From Rhizobium mayense (GTDB lineage: Bacteria > Pseudomonadota > Alphaproteobacteria > Rhizobiales > Rhizobiaceae), in contig NZ_JARFYM010000001.1 of assembly GCF_030272705.1 (NCBI RefSeq), positions 186,001 through 250,000 on the forward strand: DNA of 64,000 nucleotides, in the 5' to 3' direction. Under the pieces are notes generated by a model. It did no database searches. It was not told the origin of the DNA and saw only the letters and a program-made list of their open reading frames with translations. Shown here piece by piece: positions 7,201 to 15,762 of the stretch. Numbering within the stretch: the first letter of the stretch is position 1; each line of letters starts with the position of its first letter. Both the position numbers and the translations under genes were made by a program.

Positions 7201-7959
7201 CTAGGATTGATCTTCATCGCCCCGGTTCTGCCGGGGCGTTTTGCTTTCAAATGCAAAGACGCCGCTCGGAGGTGAGCCGGCCGCAGCAGCGCCAAAATCC
7301 GGCACAACGTATTCCGCCAGTAACCTCAGCCTCGAATGCGGCAGATGGGCACGCCACGGATCTCCGATCAGAACTTCGATGCCTTGCTCCAGGCAAAGAT
7401 CGAGAAACGCCGTGACGCGCTCGGCAAGTGCGGCCTCATAGAAGAGGTCACCAACGCAGACAATGTCCGTGGCGGGAGGCTCGCCCATTGCCTGATCGAC
7501 GAGAACAGGCAGCACCGTCACCTCGTTGAGGGTGGCATTTAGCCCTATCGCAGCGATGGCATAGGGATCCACGTCGGCCGCGATCACCTCTGTTGCGCCA
7601 GCCTTTGCCGCCGCGATGCCGACAACACCAGAGCCAGCACCGAGATCGAGCACGGGGCGGCCGGCAACCACGTCAGGCCGATCGAGAAGATATCGAGCTA
7701 GCACCAACCCTCCGCCCCAATGATGCGCCCAATAGGGTGAGCCAAACTCTGGATCCTGTTCGGCAAGCCGCCACAAGCCGCTTTGCGGTCCGGCTCTGTG
7801 CAGGCGAATTTCTGGAATTGACGGGACTGGCAGGACAGGAAGATTGGCGGAGATGAAATCCCGCGCTCTGTCGATCCTTGGATCCCATTCGCGCGGAGGT
7901 TTCGCTGGAACCTGCGAAAGGTCCTGATCGGGCTGCTGTCGATCGTGTTTGTCGGTCAT
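7201..7959 (-). CDS. ETF-beta lysine methyltransferase (METTL20 family)
   Basis: A 252-residue class I SAM-dependent methyltransferase. SPYWAHHWGGGLVLARYLLD is followed by motif I (VLDLGAGSGVVGIAAAKAGA), the acidic loop IAADVDPYAI, and then VGDLFYEAALAERV and VLIGDPWRAHL. The DLFYE and IGDP elements match human METTL20 (GDMFYDEDLAD, VLIGDPGRP) closely. METTL20 and its Agrobacterium counterpart trimethylate lysines of the beta subunit of electron-transfer flavoprotein. The family call is thus stronger than a generic methyltransferase name. The gene lies on the minus strand between two blocks of plus-strand prophage genes, which is odd for a host metabolic enzyme. Its last codons contain the terminator hairpin that serves the convergent gene. 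Confidence 0.85.
   Translation of the reverse strand: MTDKHDRQQPDQDLSQVPAKPPREWDPRIDRARDFISANLPVLPVPSIPEIRLHRAGPQSGLWRLAEQDPEFGSPYWAHHWGGGLVLARYLLDRPDVVAGRPVLDLGAGSGVVGIAAAKAGATEVIAADVDPYAIAAIGLNATLNEVTVLPVLVDQAMGEPPATDIVCVGDLFYEAALAERVTAFLDLCLEQGIEVLIGDPWRAHLPHSRLRLLAEYVVPDFGAAAAGSPPSGVFAFESKTPRQNRGDEDQS
7219..7241 (+). terminator. Rho-independent terminator of the early phage run
   Basis: GCCCCGG (7219-7225) pairs with CCGGGGC (7231-7237) across a TTCTG loop, followed by GTTTTG. It sits 60 bases after the 6493-7158 gene and inside the 3-prime end of the convergent methyltransferase gene. Confidence 0.65.
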
Positions 7960-8251
7960 CCGCTCGTCTGGCGTTGAAGCTGTTTCAGGGAAGAGGAGAG
8001 CAATCCTGCTCTGATCGTCGGACGATAGAATGCGATATTTTAGAGCGATTTCAAATGATTATATGTGGCAGGCTCAAAGATTTCGCAATCCTTGCAGCTG
8101 CCTCGTCGATCAAGGGTGTCGCCAACAGTGCCGAATTGGGGTATTCATTTTGGCATGATGAGAACAGTTGCAGCGACGCACTGTTGACCACAGGCGGCCC
8201 AAACTATCGGCCGCTTGTTTCCTTTCAACGTTCCATCGGAAATTTCAAAGC
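7960..8251. other. Gap between methyltransferase and terminase genes, no gene seen
   Basis: About 290 bases without a convincing coding frame. It must hold the promoter of the leftward methyltransferase gene and probably the start of the late phage transcript. I can single out no specific promoter with confidence. Confidence 0.3.
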
Positions 8252-8599
8252 ATGTCCACTGCCGACAAGCCTGTCGTGCCGCGCAAGCCGCGTGCCCGGC
8301 GGCGAAAAGCTGCGTCCGACGGCGATACGCCGCTCGACTATATGCTGAAAGTCATGCGCGACGACGAGGCGGATCAGAAGCGGCGGGATGAAATGGCGAA
8401 GATCGCCGCATCCTATGTTCACCAGAAGCCGAGTGAACGCCAGAGTGGCGGAGCCAAGGGCGGCCAGAGTTTCACGATCGACTTAACCAACGCTACGGAT
8501 GAGCAGCTTGCGACACTCGAATCCCTCTTCGGTCCGCTTACCGGACCCGGCGGCGATGATGGCCGCGATCCGCGAGGAGAGGGCGAGACGGAAGGTTGA
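8252..8599 (+). CDS. Small terminase subunit-like protein
   Basis: A 115-residue protein starting at the ATG at 8252 (MSTADKPVVPRKPRARRRKA). A basic N-terminus precedes TPLDYMLKVMRDDEADQKRR, then MAKIAASYVHQKP, a pattern typical of small packaging proteins encoded directly before the large terminase in alphaproteobacterial siphophages. The C-terminus ends in Gly/Asp-rich disorder. Its last 100 bases overlap the start of the large subunit in another frame, consistent with coupled packaging genes. DNA recognition is inferred from family and position; no structured helix-turn-helix is obvious. Confidence 0.7.
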   Translation: MSTADKPVVPRKPRARRRKAASDGDTPLDYMLKVMRDDEADQKRRDEMAKIAASYVHQKPSERQSGGAKGGQSFTIDLTNATDEQLATLESLFGPLTGPGGDDGRDPRGEGETEG

Positions 8600-10040
8600 G
8601 GCGGAGCGGGCGGAATGTGCCCGGCAGATTGCCGAGGATGCCGATAATATTCGGGCGCGCTGCCAGTCGCTTGCCGGTTTCGTCCGCGAGGCTTGGCATG
8701 TCATCGAGCCTTCCGTCTGTTATGTTCACGGTTGGCATATCGACGCCATTTGCAGGCATCTCGAGGCGGTGACATCGGGCGAGATCACGCGGCTGCTGAT
8801 CAACGTGCCGCCCGGCACGATGAAGTCGCTGCTCTGCGGTGTCTTGTGGCCCGCCTGGGAATGGGGGCCGAAGAATATGCCGGAGATGCGCTATCTCGGC
8901 TCATCCTATTCGGAACACTACGCCAAACGCGACAACAGGCGCATGCGCGATCTCGTCGCTTCCGAATGGTATCAGACGCTCTGGGGCGATCGGGTGAAGC
9001 TGACGCGAACCGGCGAAATGGCCTTTGCCAATACGCGCACCGGTTTTCGTCAGGGCGTGCCGTTTTCAAGGCTGACAGGTGGGCGCGGTGACCGGGTGAT
9101 CATCGATGATCCGCATTCCATCGATGGCGCGGAATCCGAAGCGGAGCGGCTGTCGACCATCCGTACCTTCCGCGAATCCGTGCCGACGCGGCTCAACGAT
9201 CCGCAGCGCTCGGCGATTGTCGTGATCATGCAGCGACTGCACGAAGCGGATGTCTCGGGCACGATCCTGGCGCTCGGGCTTGGTTACGAGCATCTGATGC
9301 TGCCGATGGAATTCGAGTCGGAGCGCCGCTGCCGAACATCGATCGGTTTCGAAGATCCGCGAACGGAGGAGGGCGAGCTGCTCTTTCCAGAGCGCTTTCC
9401 GCGCTCGGTGGTGGAGCGGGATAAGGTGCCGCTCGGTTCTTACGCCGTAGCCGGCCAGTTTCAGCAACGGCCGTCGCCGCGCTCGGGCGGCTTGTTCCAG
9501 CGTGGCGATTTCGAAATCGTCGATGCCGTGCCGGCCGGTGCGAAACGCTGCCGCGCCTGGGATTTTGCGGCCTCGAAGGATCGCCCCGGTCGCCAACCGG
9601 ATTGGACTGTCGGCCTGCGCATGGCGCAAGCCGACGGCATTTTCTATGTCGAGGCTGTTGCACGGGGCCGCTGGTCGCCGGCGGAGGTCGAGCGCAATTT
9701 GAAGAACACAGCGACGCAGGATGGGCCGGCGGTGACGATCCGCATGCCGCAGGACCCTGGTGCCGCCGGCAAGGCGGATGCGGAGACCAAGATCAAGCTG
9801 CTTGCCGGCTTTCCGATAAGAGTCTTGTCTATCACCGGTGATAAGGCGACGCGCGCCAAGCCGGCTTCCGCTCAGGCGGAGGCTGGAAACGTCAAACTGT
9901 TGCGCGGCGATTGGAACGAGGCGTTTCTCGATGAGGTCTGCGCCTTTCCGAATGCGCAGTTCGACGATCAGCTGGACGCCTTTGCCGATGCGTTGAACGA
10001 GCTCGCATTGGGCTCCTCCTTCAGCTTCAAGAACTTCTAG
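8499..10040 (+). CDS. terL: Phage terminase large subunit
   Basis: A 513-residue DNA-packaging motor. The ATPase half has a variant Walker A (VPPGTMKS, residues 103-110) and Walker B (RVIIDDP, 199-205). The nuclease half has the conserved Asp355 in RAWDFAASKD and the Asp cluster DDQLDAFADAL near 489-499. Together they cut and translocate concatemeric phage DNA into the prohead. Translation may start at the ATG at 8499 or at the double ATG at 8556/8559; neither has a strong ribosome site, as both lie inside the upstream gene. All expected motifs are intact. Confidence 0.95.
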   Translation: MSSLRHSNPSSVRLPDPAAMMAAIREERARRKVEAERAECARQIAEDADNIRARCQSLAGFVREAWHVIEPSVCYVHGWHIDAICRHLEAVTSGEITRLLINVPPGTMKSLLCGVLWPAWEWGPKNMPEMRYLGSSYSEHYAKRDNRRMRDLVASEWYQTLWGDRVKLTRTGEMAFANTRTGFRQGVPFSRLTGGRGDRVIIDDPHSIDGAESEAERLSTIRTFRESVPTRLNDPQRSAIVVIMQRLHEADVSGTILALGLGYEHLMLPMEFESERRCRTSIGFEDPRTEEGELLFPERFPRSVVERDKVPLGSYAVAGQFQQRPSPRSGGLFQRGDFEIVDAVPAGAKRCRAWDFAASKDRPGRQPDWTVGLRMAQADGIFYVEAVARGRWSPAEVERNLKNTATQDGPAVTIRMPQDPGAAGKADAETKIKLLAGFPIRVLSITGDKATRAKPASAQAEAGNVKLLRGDWNEAFLDEVCAFPNAQFDDQLDAFADALNELALGSSFSFKNF

Positions 10041-10090
10041 GCCCTTCCGAACAAGGGTCTCTCCTTCACATAGATGCCAAAGGATAATCC

Positions 10091-11503
10091 ATGGGACACG
10101 TACTCTCGATGGTTCGCGATGGGCTGATGAGTCTTGCGTCTCGCATGGGGACGGAACGGGACAAGGCGGCATCGGTCTTCTATGCCCAGCCCATCCTGAC
10201 CGACGAACAGATCATTGCCGCCTATCGTGGCTCTTGGTTGCCGCGCAAGATCGTCGATATCCCGGCGCTGGATAGTTGCCGTAAATGGCGCAATTGGCAG
10301 GCCGAGGGCGATCAGATTGGGGCGATCGAGGCTGAAGAGCGCCGGCTGAACCTGCGCGGCAAGGTACTGGAAACGTCCAAGAAGGGGCGGCTCTTCGGCG
10401 GCGCGGCTTTGTTCATCGGAACTTGTGATGCGGATCCCTCGCGGCCGCTTGATGTCGAGCGTGTCGGCAAAGGCGGATTGAAACATTTGACCGTATTGAC
10501 GCGTCGCCAGCTTGCCGCGGGTGAGATCGAACGTGATCCGACATCGGAATGGTATGGCAGGCCGAAGTTCTACACGCTGACGGGTGCAAACGGAACGCAA
10601 GTCGCCATCCATCCGTCGCGGCTGGTGATCTTCAACGGAGCTATGGCGCCGGACGAGGATTTTGGCGGGACGTTGGGGCAGGCCAGTCAGGGCTGGGGTG
10701 AGAGCGTGCTAACGGCAACCTTCGATGCAATCAAGAATGCCGACAGCACGGCCGCGAATATCGCCAGCCTCGTTTTCGAGGCGAAGATCGACATTATCAA
10801 GGTGCCGCAGTTCTCGGCCAATATCGGCAATCAGACCTACGAGGATGCCGTTCTCCGCCGCTACAGCTTGGCGAACACCATCAAGGGCGTCAACGGAACG
10901 CTGATCCTCGACAGCGAGGAAGAATATGACAGCAAGAGTGCACCGCTCTCCGGTCTGACCGATATCCTCATGGCCTTCATGCAGATCGTTTCCGGGGCCG
11001 CCGATATTCCGGTCACGCGACTGGTCGGCCAATCCCCCGCCGGCCTCAATGCCACCGGTGACGGCGACATGAAAAACTATCACGATCGCATCCAGGCAAT
11101 ACAGGAACTCGACCTCACGCCGGCCATGTCACGACTGGACGAATGCCTCATTCGCTCTGCTACAGGCGCCCGCGATCTGGACATTTATGCCACCTGGGCG
11201 CCGTTGGAGCAGATGAGCGAGAAGGAAAAGGCCGATATTTTCAAGACCAAGGCTGATGCGGCCCGGGCCTTGTTTGGGTCGTCTTCCGGCCAAGAAATCC
11301 TCCCGCGGCAAGCCTTGTCGGAGGCACTCGTGAACACCTTCGTCGAGGACGGTTCATTGCCGGGGTTGGAGGCGGCGATCGAGGCGTTTGGTGGGGTAGA
11401 TCAAATCGGCCTGCACGAAGGTGTCCCCGAGAAAACCACGCGTCAGAGCGAAGAACAAAACCCGGCATTTGCCGCGCCTGCTGTGAATACCGCCTCGTCA
11501 TAG
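10091..11503 (+). CDS. Phage portal protein, DUF1073 (Phage_portal_3)
   Basis: A 470-residue portal that would form the dodecameric DNA gate at one capsid vertex. The ATG at 10091 follows AAAGGA. Family signatures include LPRKIVDIPALDSCRKWRNW near residue 49, GRLFGGAALFIG near 99 and the diagnostic SPAGLNATGDGDMKNYHD near 317-334. The family is also labelled 'anti-CBASS Acb1-like' in databases because of relationship to part of Acb1. I see no reason to assign an anti-defence role here: position, length and motifs are those of the structural portal. The C-terminal 60 residues look disordered. Confidence 0.92.
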   Translation: MGHVLSMVRDGLMSLASRMGTERDKAASVFYAQPILTDEQIIAAYRGSWLPRKIVDIPALDSCRKWRNWQAEGDQIGAIEAEERRLNLRGKVLETSKKGRLFGGAALFIGTCDADPSRPLDVERVGKGGLKHLTVLTRRQLAAGEIERDPTSEWYGRPKFYTLTGANGTQVAIHPSRLVIFNGAMAPDEDFGGTLGQASQGWGESVLTATFDAIKNADSTAANIASLVFEAKIDIIKVPQFSANIGNQTYEDAVLRRYSLANTIKGVNGTLILDSEEEYDSKSAPLSGLTDILMAFMQIVSGAADIPVTRLVGQSPAGLNATGDGDMKNYHDRIQAIQELDLTPAMSRLDECLIRSATGARDLDIYATWAPLEQMSEKEKADIFKTKADAARALFGSSSGQEILPRQALSEALVNTFVEDGSLPGLEAAIEAFGGVDQIGLHEGVPEKTTRQSEEQNPAFAAPAVNTASS

Positions 11504-11551
11504 CGGCGGCACCATCAGCCAAAGTCTATTCCGATCAAGGGACATCCAATC

Positions 11552-12667
11552 ATGAATTTCACAGACACGGTCACCGTCGCCGGAACGCGGCGGACTGCAG
11601 ACGGCTATCTTGTGGCCGGCGCCCGGATCGCTCGTACGGGTATTCAGAACTATCTCGGTGCGGAGGTCGGCAGGCCGGAAATGCGCACCGTGCGGGTCTA
11701 TCGGCCGGGGACGGAAGTCTTTTCCGAAGACACGCTGAAAAGTGCTGCTCACCGGCCGGTGACAAACGAACATCCGCAGGAAATGGTCACGTCGGCAAAC
11801 TGGAAGACCTATTCCGTCGGGCAGACCGGCGATGAGATCGCCGGCGAGGGCATCTTCATCCGTGTGCCGCTGATGGTCAGCGACGAGGCCGCCATTCAGG
11901 ACATCGAGAGCGGCAAGCAGGAGCTATCCGCCGGCTATGTCTGCGATCTCGATTTCGCCGCGGGCGTGACGCCTACCGGCGAAGCCTATGACGCCGTCCA
12001 GAAGAATATTCGCATCAATCATATCGCCATTGTGCGCCGTGGCCGTGCGGGATCGAAAGTTCGCATCGGCGATGCTGCTGCACCGTGGGGCTGCGCTCCT
12101 CTCGCAGCCCCACGTTCCAATTCCGATCACCGTCAGAACAAGGAAGGAATGATGTCCACAAAGACCGTTACCGTCGATGGCGTCGGGATCGAGGTCAGCG
12201 ACCAGGCTGCAGAGGTTATCGCGACGCTGCAGCAACGGCTCGCTGACGCCGACGTCGCCTACCAGAAGGCCATCGCCGTCCGCGATGCCGAGCTGGATGC
12301 CGTTAAGGCCAGGCTCCTGTCCGATGTCGAGATCGAGCGGCGTGTCGAGGCCCGCGCCGATCTCATCGGGCTCGCCAAGGCAATCGCCGGCAATGTGAAA
12401 ACAGCAAGTCTTTCAGACGCTGCGATCCGCAAGGCGGTCGTTCTCGCCAAGGTTGGCGAGGGGGCGGTCGAGGGCAGATCGGAAGTCTATATCGACGCGC
12501 GTTTCGACATGCTGGCCGAGGCCATCCGTGAGATGCCGGATCTTTTCGCCGCCGCGGTAAAGGACGGCATAACCACCGAGCAGACGTCGATGTCTGCGGC
12601 GTTCACTGCCTATGCCGCCATGGTGCGCGACCTGCAGTCCGCTCATCTGCCGGCCAATCCCATCTAA
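11552..12667 (+). CDS. DUF2213 prohead protease/scaffold fusion
   Basis: A 371-residue protein with an AAGGGA ribosome site. Residues about 1-180 are the DUF2213 domain, thought to be a prohead protease, with candidate catalytic residues His in VTNEHPQEM (near residue 75) and Ser in ELSAGYVCDLD (near 129). Residues about 200-300 form a long charged helix (QQRLADADVAYQKAIAVRDA) suited to a scaffold that is digested during capsid maturation. An internal ATG near 12150 could make the scaffold alone, as other phages do, but this is inference. It lies between portal and cement protein, the usual place for protease/scaffold genes. Confidence 0.85.
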   Translation: MNFTDTVTVAGTRRTADGYLVAGARIARTGIQNYLGAEVGRPEMRTVRVYRPGTEVFSEDTLKSAAHRPVTNEHPQEMVTSANWKTYSVGQTGDEIAGEGIFIRVPLMVSDEAAIQDIESGKQELSAGYVCDLDFAAGVTPTGEAYDAVQKNIRINHIAIVRRGRAGSKVRIGDAAAPWGCAPLAAPRSNSDHRQNKEGMMSTKTVTVDGVGIEVSDQAAEVIATLQQRLADADVAYQKAIAVRDAELDAVKARLLSDVEIERRVEARADLIGLAKAIAGNVKTASLSDAAIRKAVVLAKVGEGAVEGRSEVYIDARFDMLAEAIREMPDLFAAAVKDGITTEQTSMSAAFTAYAAMVRDLQSAHLPANPI

Positions 12668-12694
12668 CCAGGTCAACGAAAAGGAGACGCTTCA

Positions 12695-13165
12695 ATGGCG
12701 ACTTATCAGACCACCTATGGAAACGCTCCCGCGAAAGGCCTGCACGGGCAGATCGCTTCGGGGGAAAAATCCAACAAGATCAGCCGCACGGTGGAAAATG
12801 CCGCCGGCATCAAGTTCGGCCAGCCAGCCCAGCGCGGTCTCGCCGATCACGGTGTTGCGCCCTATGCCGCAGGTGGCAAGTTTCTCGGCATCGCCGTGCT
12901 GACGCCGACCGTACTGCCCGGCGCCACGCAGGTGGACGGCTATGCGCAGTTCATCACCGGCGCCTTTCTGACCTCCGGCCAGATGTATGTCAGAGCGGCC
13001 GGTACGGTCGCGGACGGCGATGCCGTCTACTACAACCCTGCCGCCAACTCCTATCTCAACGCGGCCGGCACCGGCATTGTCGGCCCGATTCCCGATTGTT
13101 TCTTCGACACGAGCGGCGGCAACGGCGATATTGTCGAAATCTCGCTCAAGCACAGGAGCGCCTAA
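12695..13165 (+). CDS. Capsid cement/decoration protein (Gp24-like)
   Basis: A 156-residue protein with a strong AAAGGAGA ribosome site. It starts MATYQTTYGNAPAKGLHGQI and has the beta-rich, Gly/Ala-rich middle (FLTSGQMYVRAAGTVADGDA) of proteins annotated as structural cement protein Gp24 or DUF2190. Such proteins bind the capsid surface or clamp neighbouring hexamers. It lies three bases upstream of the major capsid gene, as expected for two abundant proteins made together. Confidence 0.8.
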   Translation: MATYQTTYGNAPAKGLHGQIASGEKSNKISRTVENAAGIKFGQPAQRGLADHGVAPYAAGGKFLGIAVLTPTVLPGATQVDGYAQFITGAFLTSGQMYVRAAGTVADGDAVYYNPAANSYLNAAGTGIVGPIPDCFFDTSGGNGDIVEISLKHRSA

Positions 13166-13168
13166 TCC

Positions 13169-14140
13169 ATGAACCAATTCGTTCGACAGCATTTCGCCGA
13201 CGCCCAGGCGGCCTATTCCTTCGTCATTGCACAAGGCCGCAATATCGAGACCCGCATCTATCAGCGTCGCTACCCGACCCTCAATTATGGCCTGCATGTG
13301 CCAGTCGTCACCGAGGGCAATGAATGGGCGGCCGGTACGACCTTCTTTACCGTCGACAGCGCGGGCGAGGCGAAATTCCTTTCCGGCGCCGGCACGGATA
13401 TGCCCTTCAACCAGTCGACGCGCGACAGCGCCAGCCATGATTTCGCGATGGTCGGCTCCGGCTGGGAATGGAATCTGGAGGAGGTCAATCAGGCGGCGCT
13501 CTACAATCTCGATCTGAACGCCTCCAACGCCATCTTTGCAGCGGACAAGATCGAACGTCTGCTCAACTCCGTCGCCATGATCGGCTCGGCGGAGAAGGGA
13601 TGGACGGGCTTCGTCAACGATCCCAACGTCTCGCGCGTCGATGTCGCCGCGGATGGTACGGGCTCGTCGACCTTCTGGTCTGCCAAGACGGCCGACCAGA
13701 TCCTGCGCGATGTCAACGATCTCATCGGCGGCGTGCGCGAAAGCACGGGCGAAGTCGAGTGGGTGGACAGTCTGCGCCTGCCGCCGGAAGCCTTCCGGCT
13801 GATTGCCACCAAGCGGCTTGCCGATGGCGACGGCTACATCACCGTGCTGGAATTCCTGCGCCAGGGGAACGTATACACCGCTGAAACCGGCCAGCCGCTG
13901 GATATCCAGCCGCTGCGCGAGCTTGCGATGGCATCCCAGGATGGCGCCGGCCGCATGGTCGTCTATCGCCGTGATCCGGAAGTGCTGCGCTTCCACCTGC
14001 CGATGCCGCGCCGGGTGCTGCAGCCGCGCCAAAAATCGATTATGAGCTTCGAGACCGGCATCATTGCCCGCACCGGCGGCACCGAAGTACGCCTGCCGGC
14101 AGCCATGGCCTATGGCGACGGGATCACGGCGGCAGCGTGA
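13169..14140 (+). CDS. Major capsid protein, DUF2184
   Basis: A 323-residue HK97-fold coat protein of the DUF2184 family. Recognisable parts are MNQFVRQHFADAQAAYSFVI, the central TWEWNLEE-like segment (GSGWEWNLEEVNQAALYNLD, near residue 100) and RLPPEAFRLIATKRL near 205. The C-terminal SIMSFETGIIARTGGTEVRL is strongly conserved in the family. It begins four bases after the cement gene, behind AGGAG. A hairpin follows at 14150-14177, perhaps limiting readthrough so that capsid protein exceeds the connector proteins. Confidence 0.93.
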   Translation: MNQFVRQHFADAQAAYSFVIAQGRNIETRIYQRRYPTLNYGLHVPVVTEGNEWAAGTTFFTVDSAGEAKFLSGAGTDMPFNQSTRDSASHDFAMVGSGWEWNLEEVNQAALYNLDLNASNAIFAADKIERLLNSVAMIGSAEKGWTGFVNDPNVSRVDVAADGTGSSTFWSAKTADQILRDVNDLIGGVRESTGEVEWVDSLRLPPEAFRLIATKRLADGDGYITVLEFLRQGNVYTAETGQPLDIQPLRELAMASQDGAGRMVVYRRDPEVLRFHLPMPRRVLQPRQKSIMSFETGIIARTGGTEVRLPAAMAYGDGITAAA

Positions 14141-14149
14141 TTTTGACTT

Positions 14150-14177
14150 CCCTCTCTCCGCTTTAGTGGGGAGAGGG
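14150..14177. repeat. Intergenic hairpin after the capsid gene
   Basis: CCCTCTCTCC pairs with GGGGAGAGGG (one T-G wobble) around an 8-base loop, with no T-run after it. The stem resembles the terminator stem at 31365-31388, so both may be members of one dispersed palindrome family. It may act as an mRNA-stabilising or attenuating element. Confidence 0.5.
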
Positions 14178-14211
14178 CCTCGCGCCGTCTTCGTTCTTCG
14201 CCGGAGTTCCC

Positions 14212-14709
14212 ATGTCCACAGCTTCTTACGGCACGCTCGATGCCGCCAATACCTATTTTGCCGATCGGGGCAACGCGGCCTGGGCCGCGGCCGGCGAAGA
14301 TGATCGCACGGCGGCGCTGGTGCGTGGGTCGCAGGTCGTCGATGGCCTTTACGAGCCGCGTTTTCCCGGATTTCGTGCCAGTGGCTATGATCAGGCTCTG
14401 TCCTGGCCGCGCAGGGCGGCGACAACGGCCAACGGCGAAGCCATTCCCGAGGATGTCGTGCCGTTACCGATCACTTACGCTGCCTATGAGGCGGCGGCCG
14501 CCGAATTGGCCGAACCCGGCCGCTTGAGCCCCATCGTCACCGCTACGCAGATTGTCAAACGCGAAAAGGTGGGGCCGCTGGAGACGGAATATATCGCCGC
14601 CGGTTCGCTTGACGACACCATCGCTGCGGCGAGGCCGATTCTGACGATCCTTGACGGTCTGCTTTATGCATTCCTGCGCCCGGTTCTGCCGGGCATTCTG
14701 GTGGTGTGA
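14212..14709 (+). CDS. Head-tail connector-like protein (DnaT-like family)
   Basis: A 165-residue protein beginning MSTASYGTLDAANTYFADRG, then NAAWAAAGEDDRTAALVRGS. Database families call such proteins 'DnaT-like ssDNA-binding', but their regular position just after the capsid gene, as here, argues for a head-completion adaptor at the portal vertex. The C-terminus is hydrophobic (LLYAFLRPVLPGILVV). Its stop overlaps the next start (TGATG), so translation is coupled with the head-closure gene. I favour the structural role; no experiment is implied. Confidence 0.7.
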   Translation: MSTASYGTLDAANTYFADRGNAAWAAAGEDDRTAALVRGSQVVDGLYEPRFPGFRASGYDQALSWPRRAATTANGEAIPEDVVPLPITYAAYEAAAAELAEPGRLSPIVTATQIVKREKVGPLETEYIAAGSLDDTIAAARPILTILDGLLYAFLRPVLPGILVV

Positions 14710-15065
14710 TGACAGGTTTTGACTACGCCAAAACTCGTGCCACGGCCGAGCACCTGATTGCCAAGTTCGGCCAGCAAGCTCAGCTTCGGCGTATCACCAG
14801 CACCGGCCCCGATTACGACCCGGCGCAGACGAGCCAAGACTTTGCCTGCATGCTGGTCGATCTGGATCATTCGCAAGCGCACATCGGCGATACGCTGACC
14901 CAGCGCGGCGACCGGATGGTCTATCTCTCGACGGCGGGGCTTTCGATCGCGCCGACGCTTGTCGACAGGCTGGTGATTGGTGGTGTTGAACATGCGATCG
15001 TCGATATTGCGCCTTTGTCGCCGGGCGGGACCACGGTGCTCTGGCAATTGCAGGTGCGGCAGTGA
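14709..15065 (+). CDS. Head-closure (stopper-like) protein
   Basis: A 118-residue protein starting at an ATG that overlaps the preceding stop codon. It has LIAKFGQQAQLRRITSTGPD at the front and ends GTTVLWQLQVRQ, with beta strands throughout, like head-closure proteins that plug the connector before tail joining. This function is inferred from size, strand content and gene order (adaptor, closure, HK97 gp10, terminator, tube). Confidence 0.6.
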   Translation: MTGFDYAKTRATAEHLIAKFGQQAQLRRITSTGPDYDPAQTSQDFACMLVDLDHSQAHIGDTLTQRGDRMVYLSTAGLSIAPTLVDRLVIGGVEHAIVDIAPLSPGGTTVLWQLQVRQ

Positions 15066-15274
15066 GCGCCTTTGCCCGTTTCAGGACCGCGTTGGCTCTG
15101 TGGCTGCTCGTGCGGTTGCTTCTGATGTTGGATCGGCTGTCGCCGCCGCAAAAGGTCGAGCCTTCGCCGAAGGCGAGGGTGACCGATCAGAGCGGCATAT
15201 CGGGGGTTCGTGCACGCTACGGGGCTTCGACCTTGGTGAACTTCGAAAGGCGTGCTCGTGGAGCAGACTCATGA
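15062..15274 (+). CDS. Possible small membrane protein between head-closure and gp10 genes
   Basis: A 70-residue frame from a GTG that overlaps the previous stop (GTGA). Residues about 9-25 are hydrophobic (ALALWLLVRLLLMLDRL) and the rest is basic. It fills an otherwise empty 250-base interval in a tightly packed operon, which supports it, but it lacks a strong ribosome site and has no recognised family. Confidence 0.4.
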   Translation: MSAFARFRTALALWLLVRLLLMLDRLSPPQKVEPSPKARVTDQSGISGVRARYGASTLVNFERRARGADS

Positions 15275-15313
15275 AAGCGGCGGCCTTGCAATCATGTCAA
15301 AAGGTTCCTTGAA

Positions 15314-15724
15314 ATGGCTTCTTCCGATTTCTCCGCCACCATCGCGGCCTGGGCTGAAAAGACCAAGCAGCGCATGGAGGATGTCGTCCAAACCTCCATC
15401 CAGCTGCTGGCGGAGGCTGTTGTCGAGCGGACGCCGGATACCGGCGGGACGCCGGTGAATTCGTTTCAGGTTTCCGGTTCGGCGATGCCGGTCATGCATG
15501 CCGGGGCAGCCGACGCCGATGCGCCTGATGGTTCCAAGCCCGAGGCGGTCAATCTGGCCGTTCTCAGCGTGCCGCTGGGCGGCAAGATCTATATGGGCTT
15601 CACTGCACCCTATGCGGCCGAGATCGAATATGGCCGTGACGGCCAGGCAGGCGCCGGCATGGTGCGGCTCGCGGCGCAGGAATGGCAAGACATTGTCGGC
15701 CGCGCCGTTCGTGAGACGGACTGA
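15314..15724 (+). CDS. HK97 gp10-like tail-completion protein
   Basis: A 136-residue protein starting MASSDFSATIAAWAEKTKQR. The N-terminal amphipathic helix followed by ERTPDTGGTPVNSF, then a PYAAEIEYGRDGQ motif near residue 97, is diagnostic of the HK97 gp10/minor tail family, which links connector and tail. Gene order (closure before, tail terminator after) agrees. The C-terminal helix EWQDIVGRAVRETD completes the usual length. Confidence 0.85.
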   Translation: MASSDFSATIAAWAEKTKQRMEDVVQTSIQLLAEAVVERTPDTGGTPVNSFQVSGSAMPVMHAGAADADAPDGSKPEAVNLAVLSVPLGGKIYMGFTAPYAAEIEYGRDGQAGAGMVRLAAQEWQDIVGRAVRETD

Positions 15725-15762
15725 TCCTTTCGAAATTTCAACATCATAGAGACGGGTGACGC

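Noticed and set aside
9066..10172. 368-codon minus-strand frame over the terminase gene
   Set aside because: It is antisense to a large terminase with intact Walker and nuclease motifs; its product has no recognisable domain.
12692..14425. 577-codon open frame on the minus strand
   Set aside because: It lies opposite the cement, capsid and connector genes, which have good ribosome sites and family motifs. It spans several gene borders, as shadows do.
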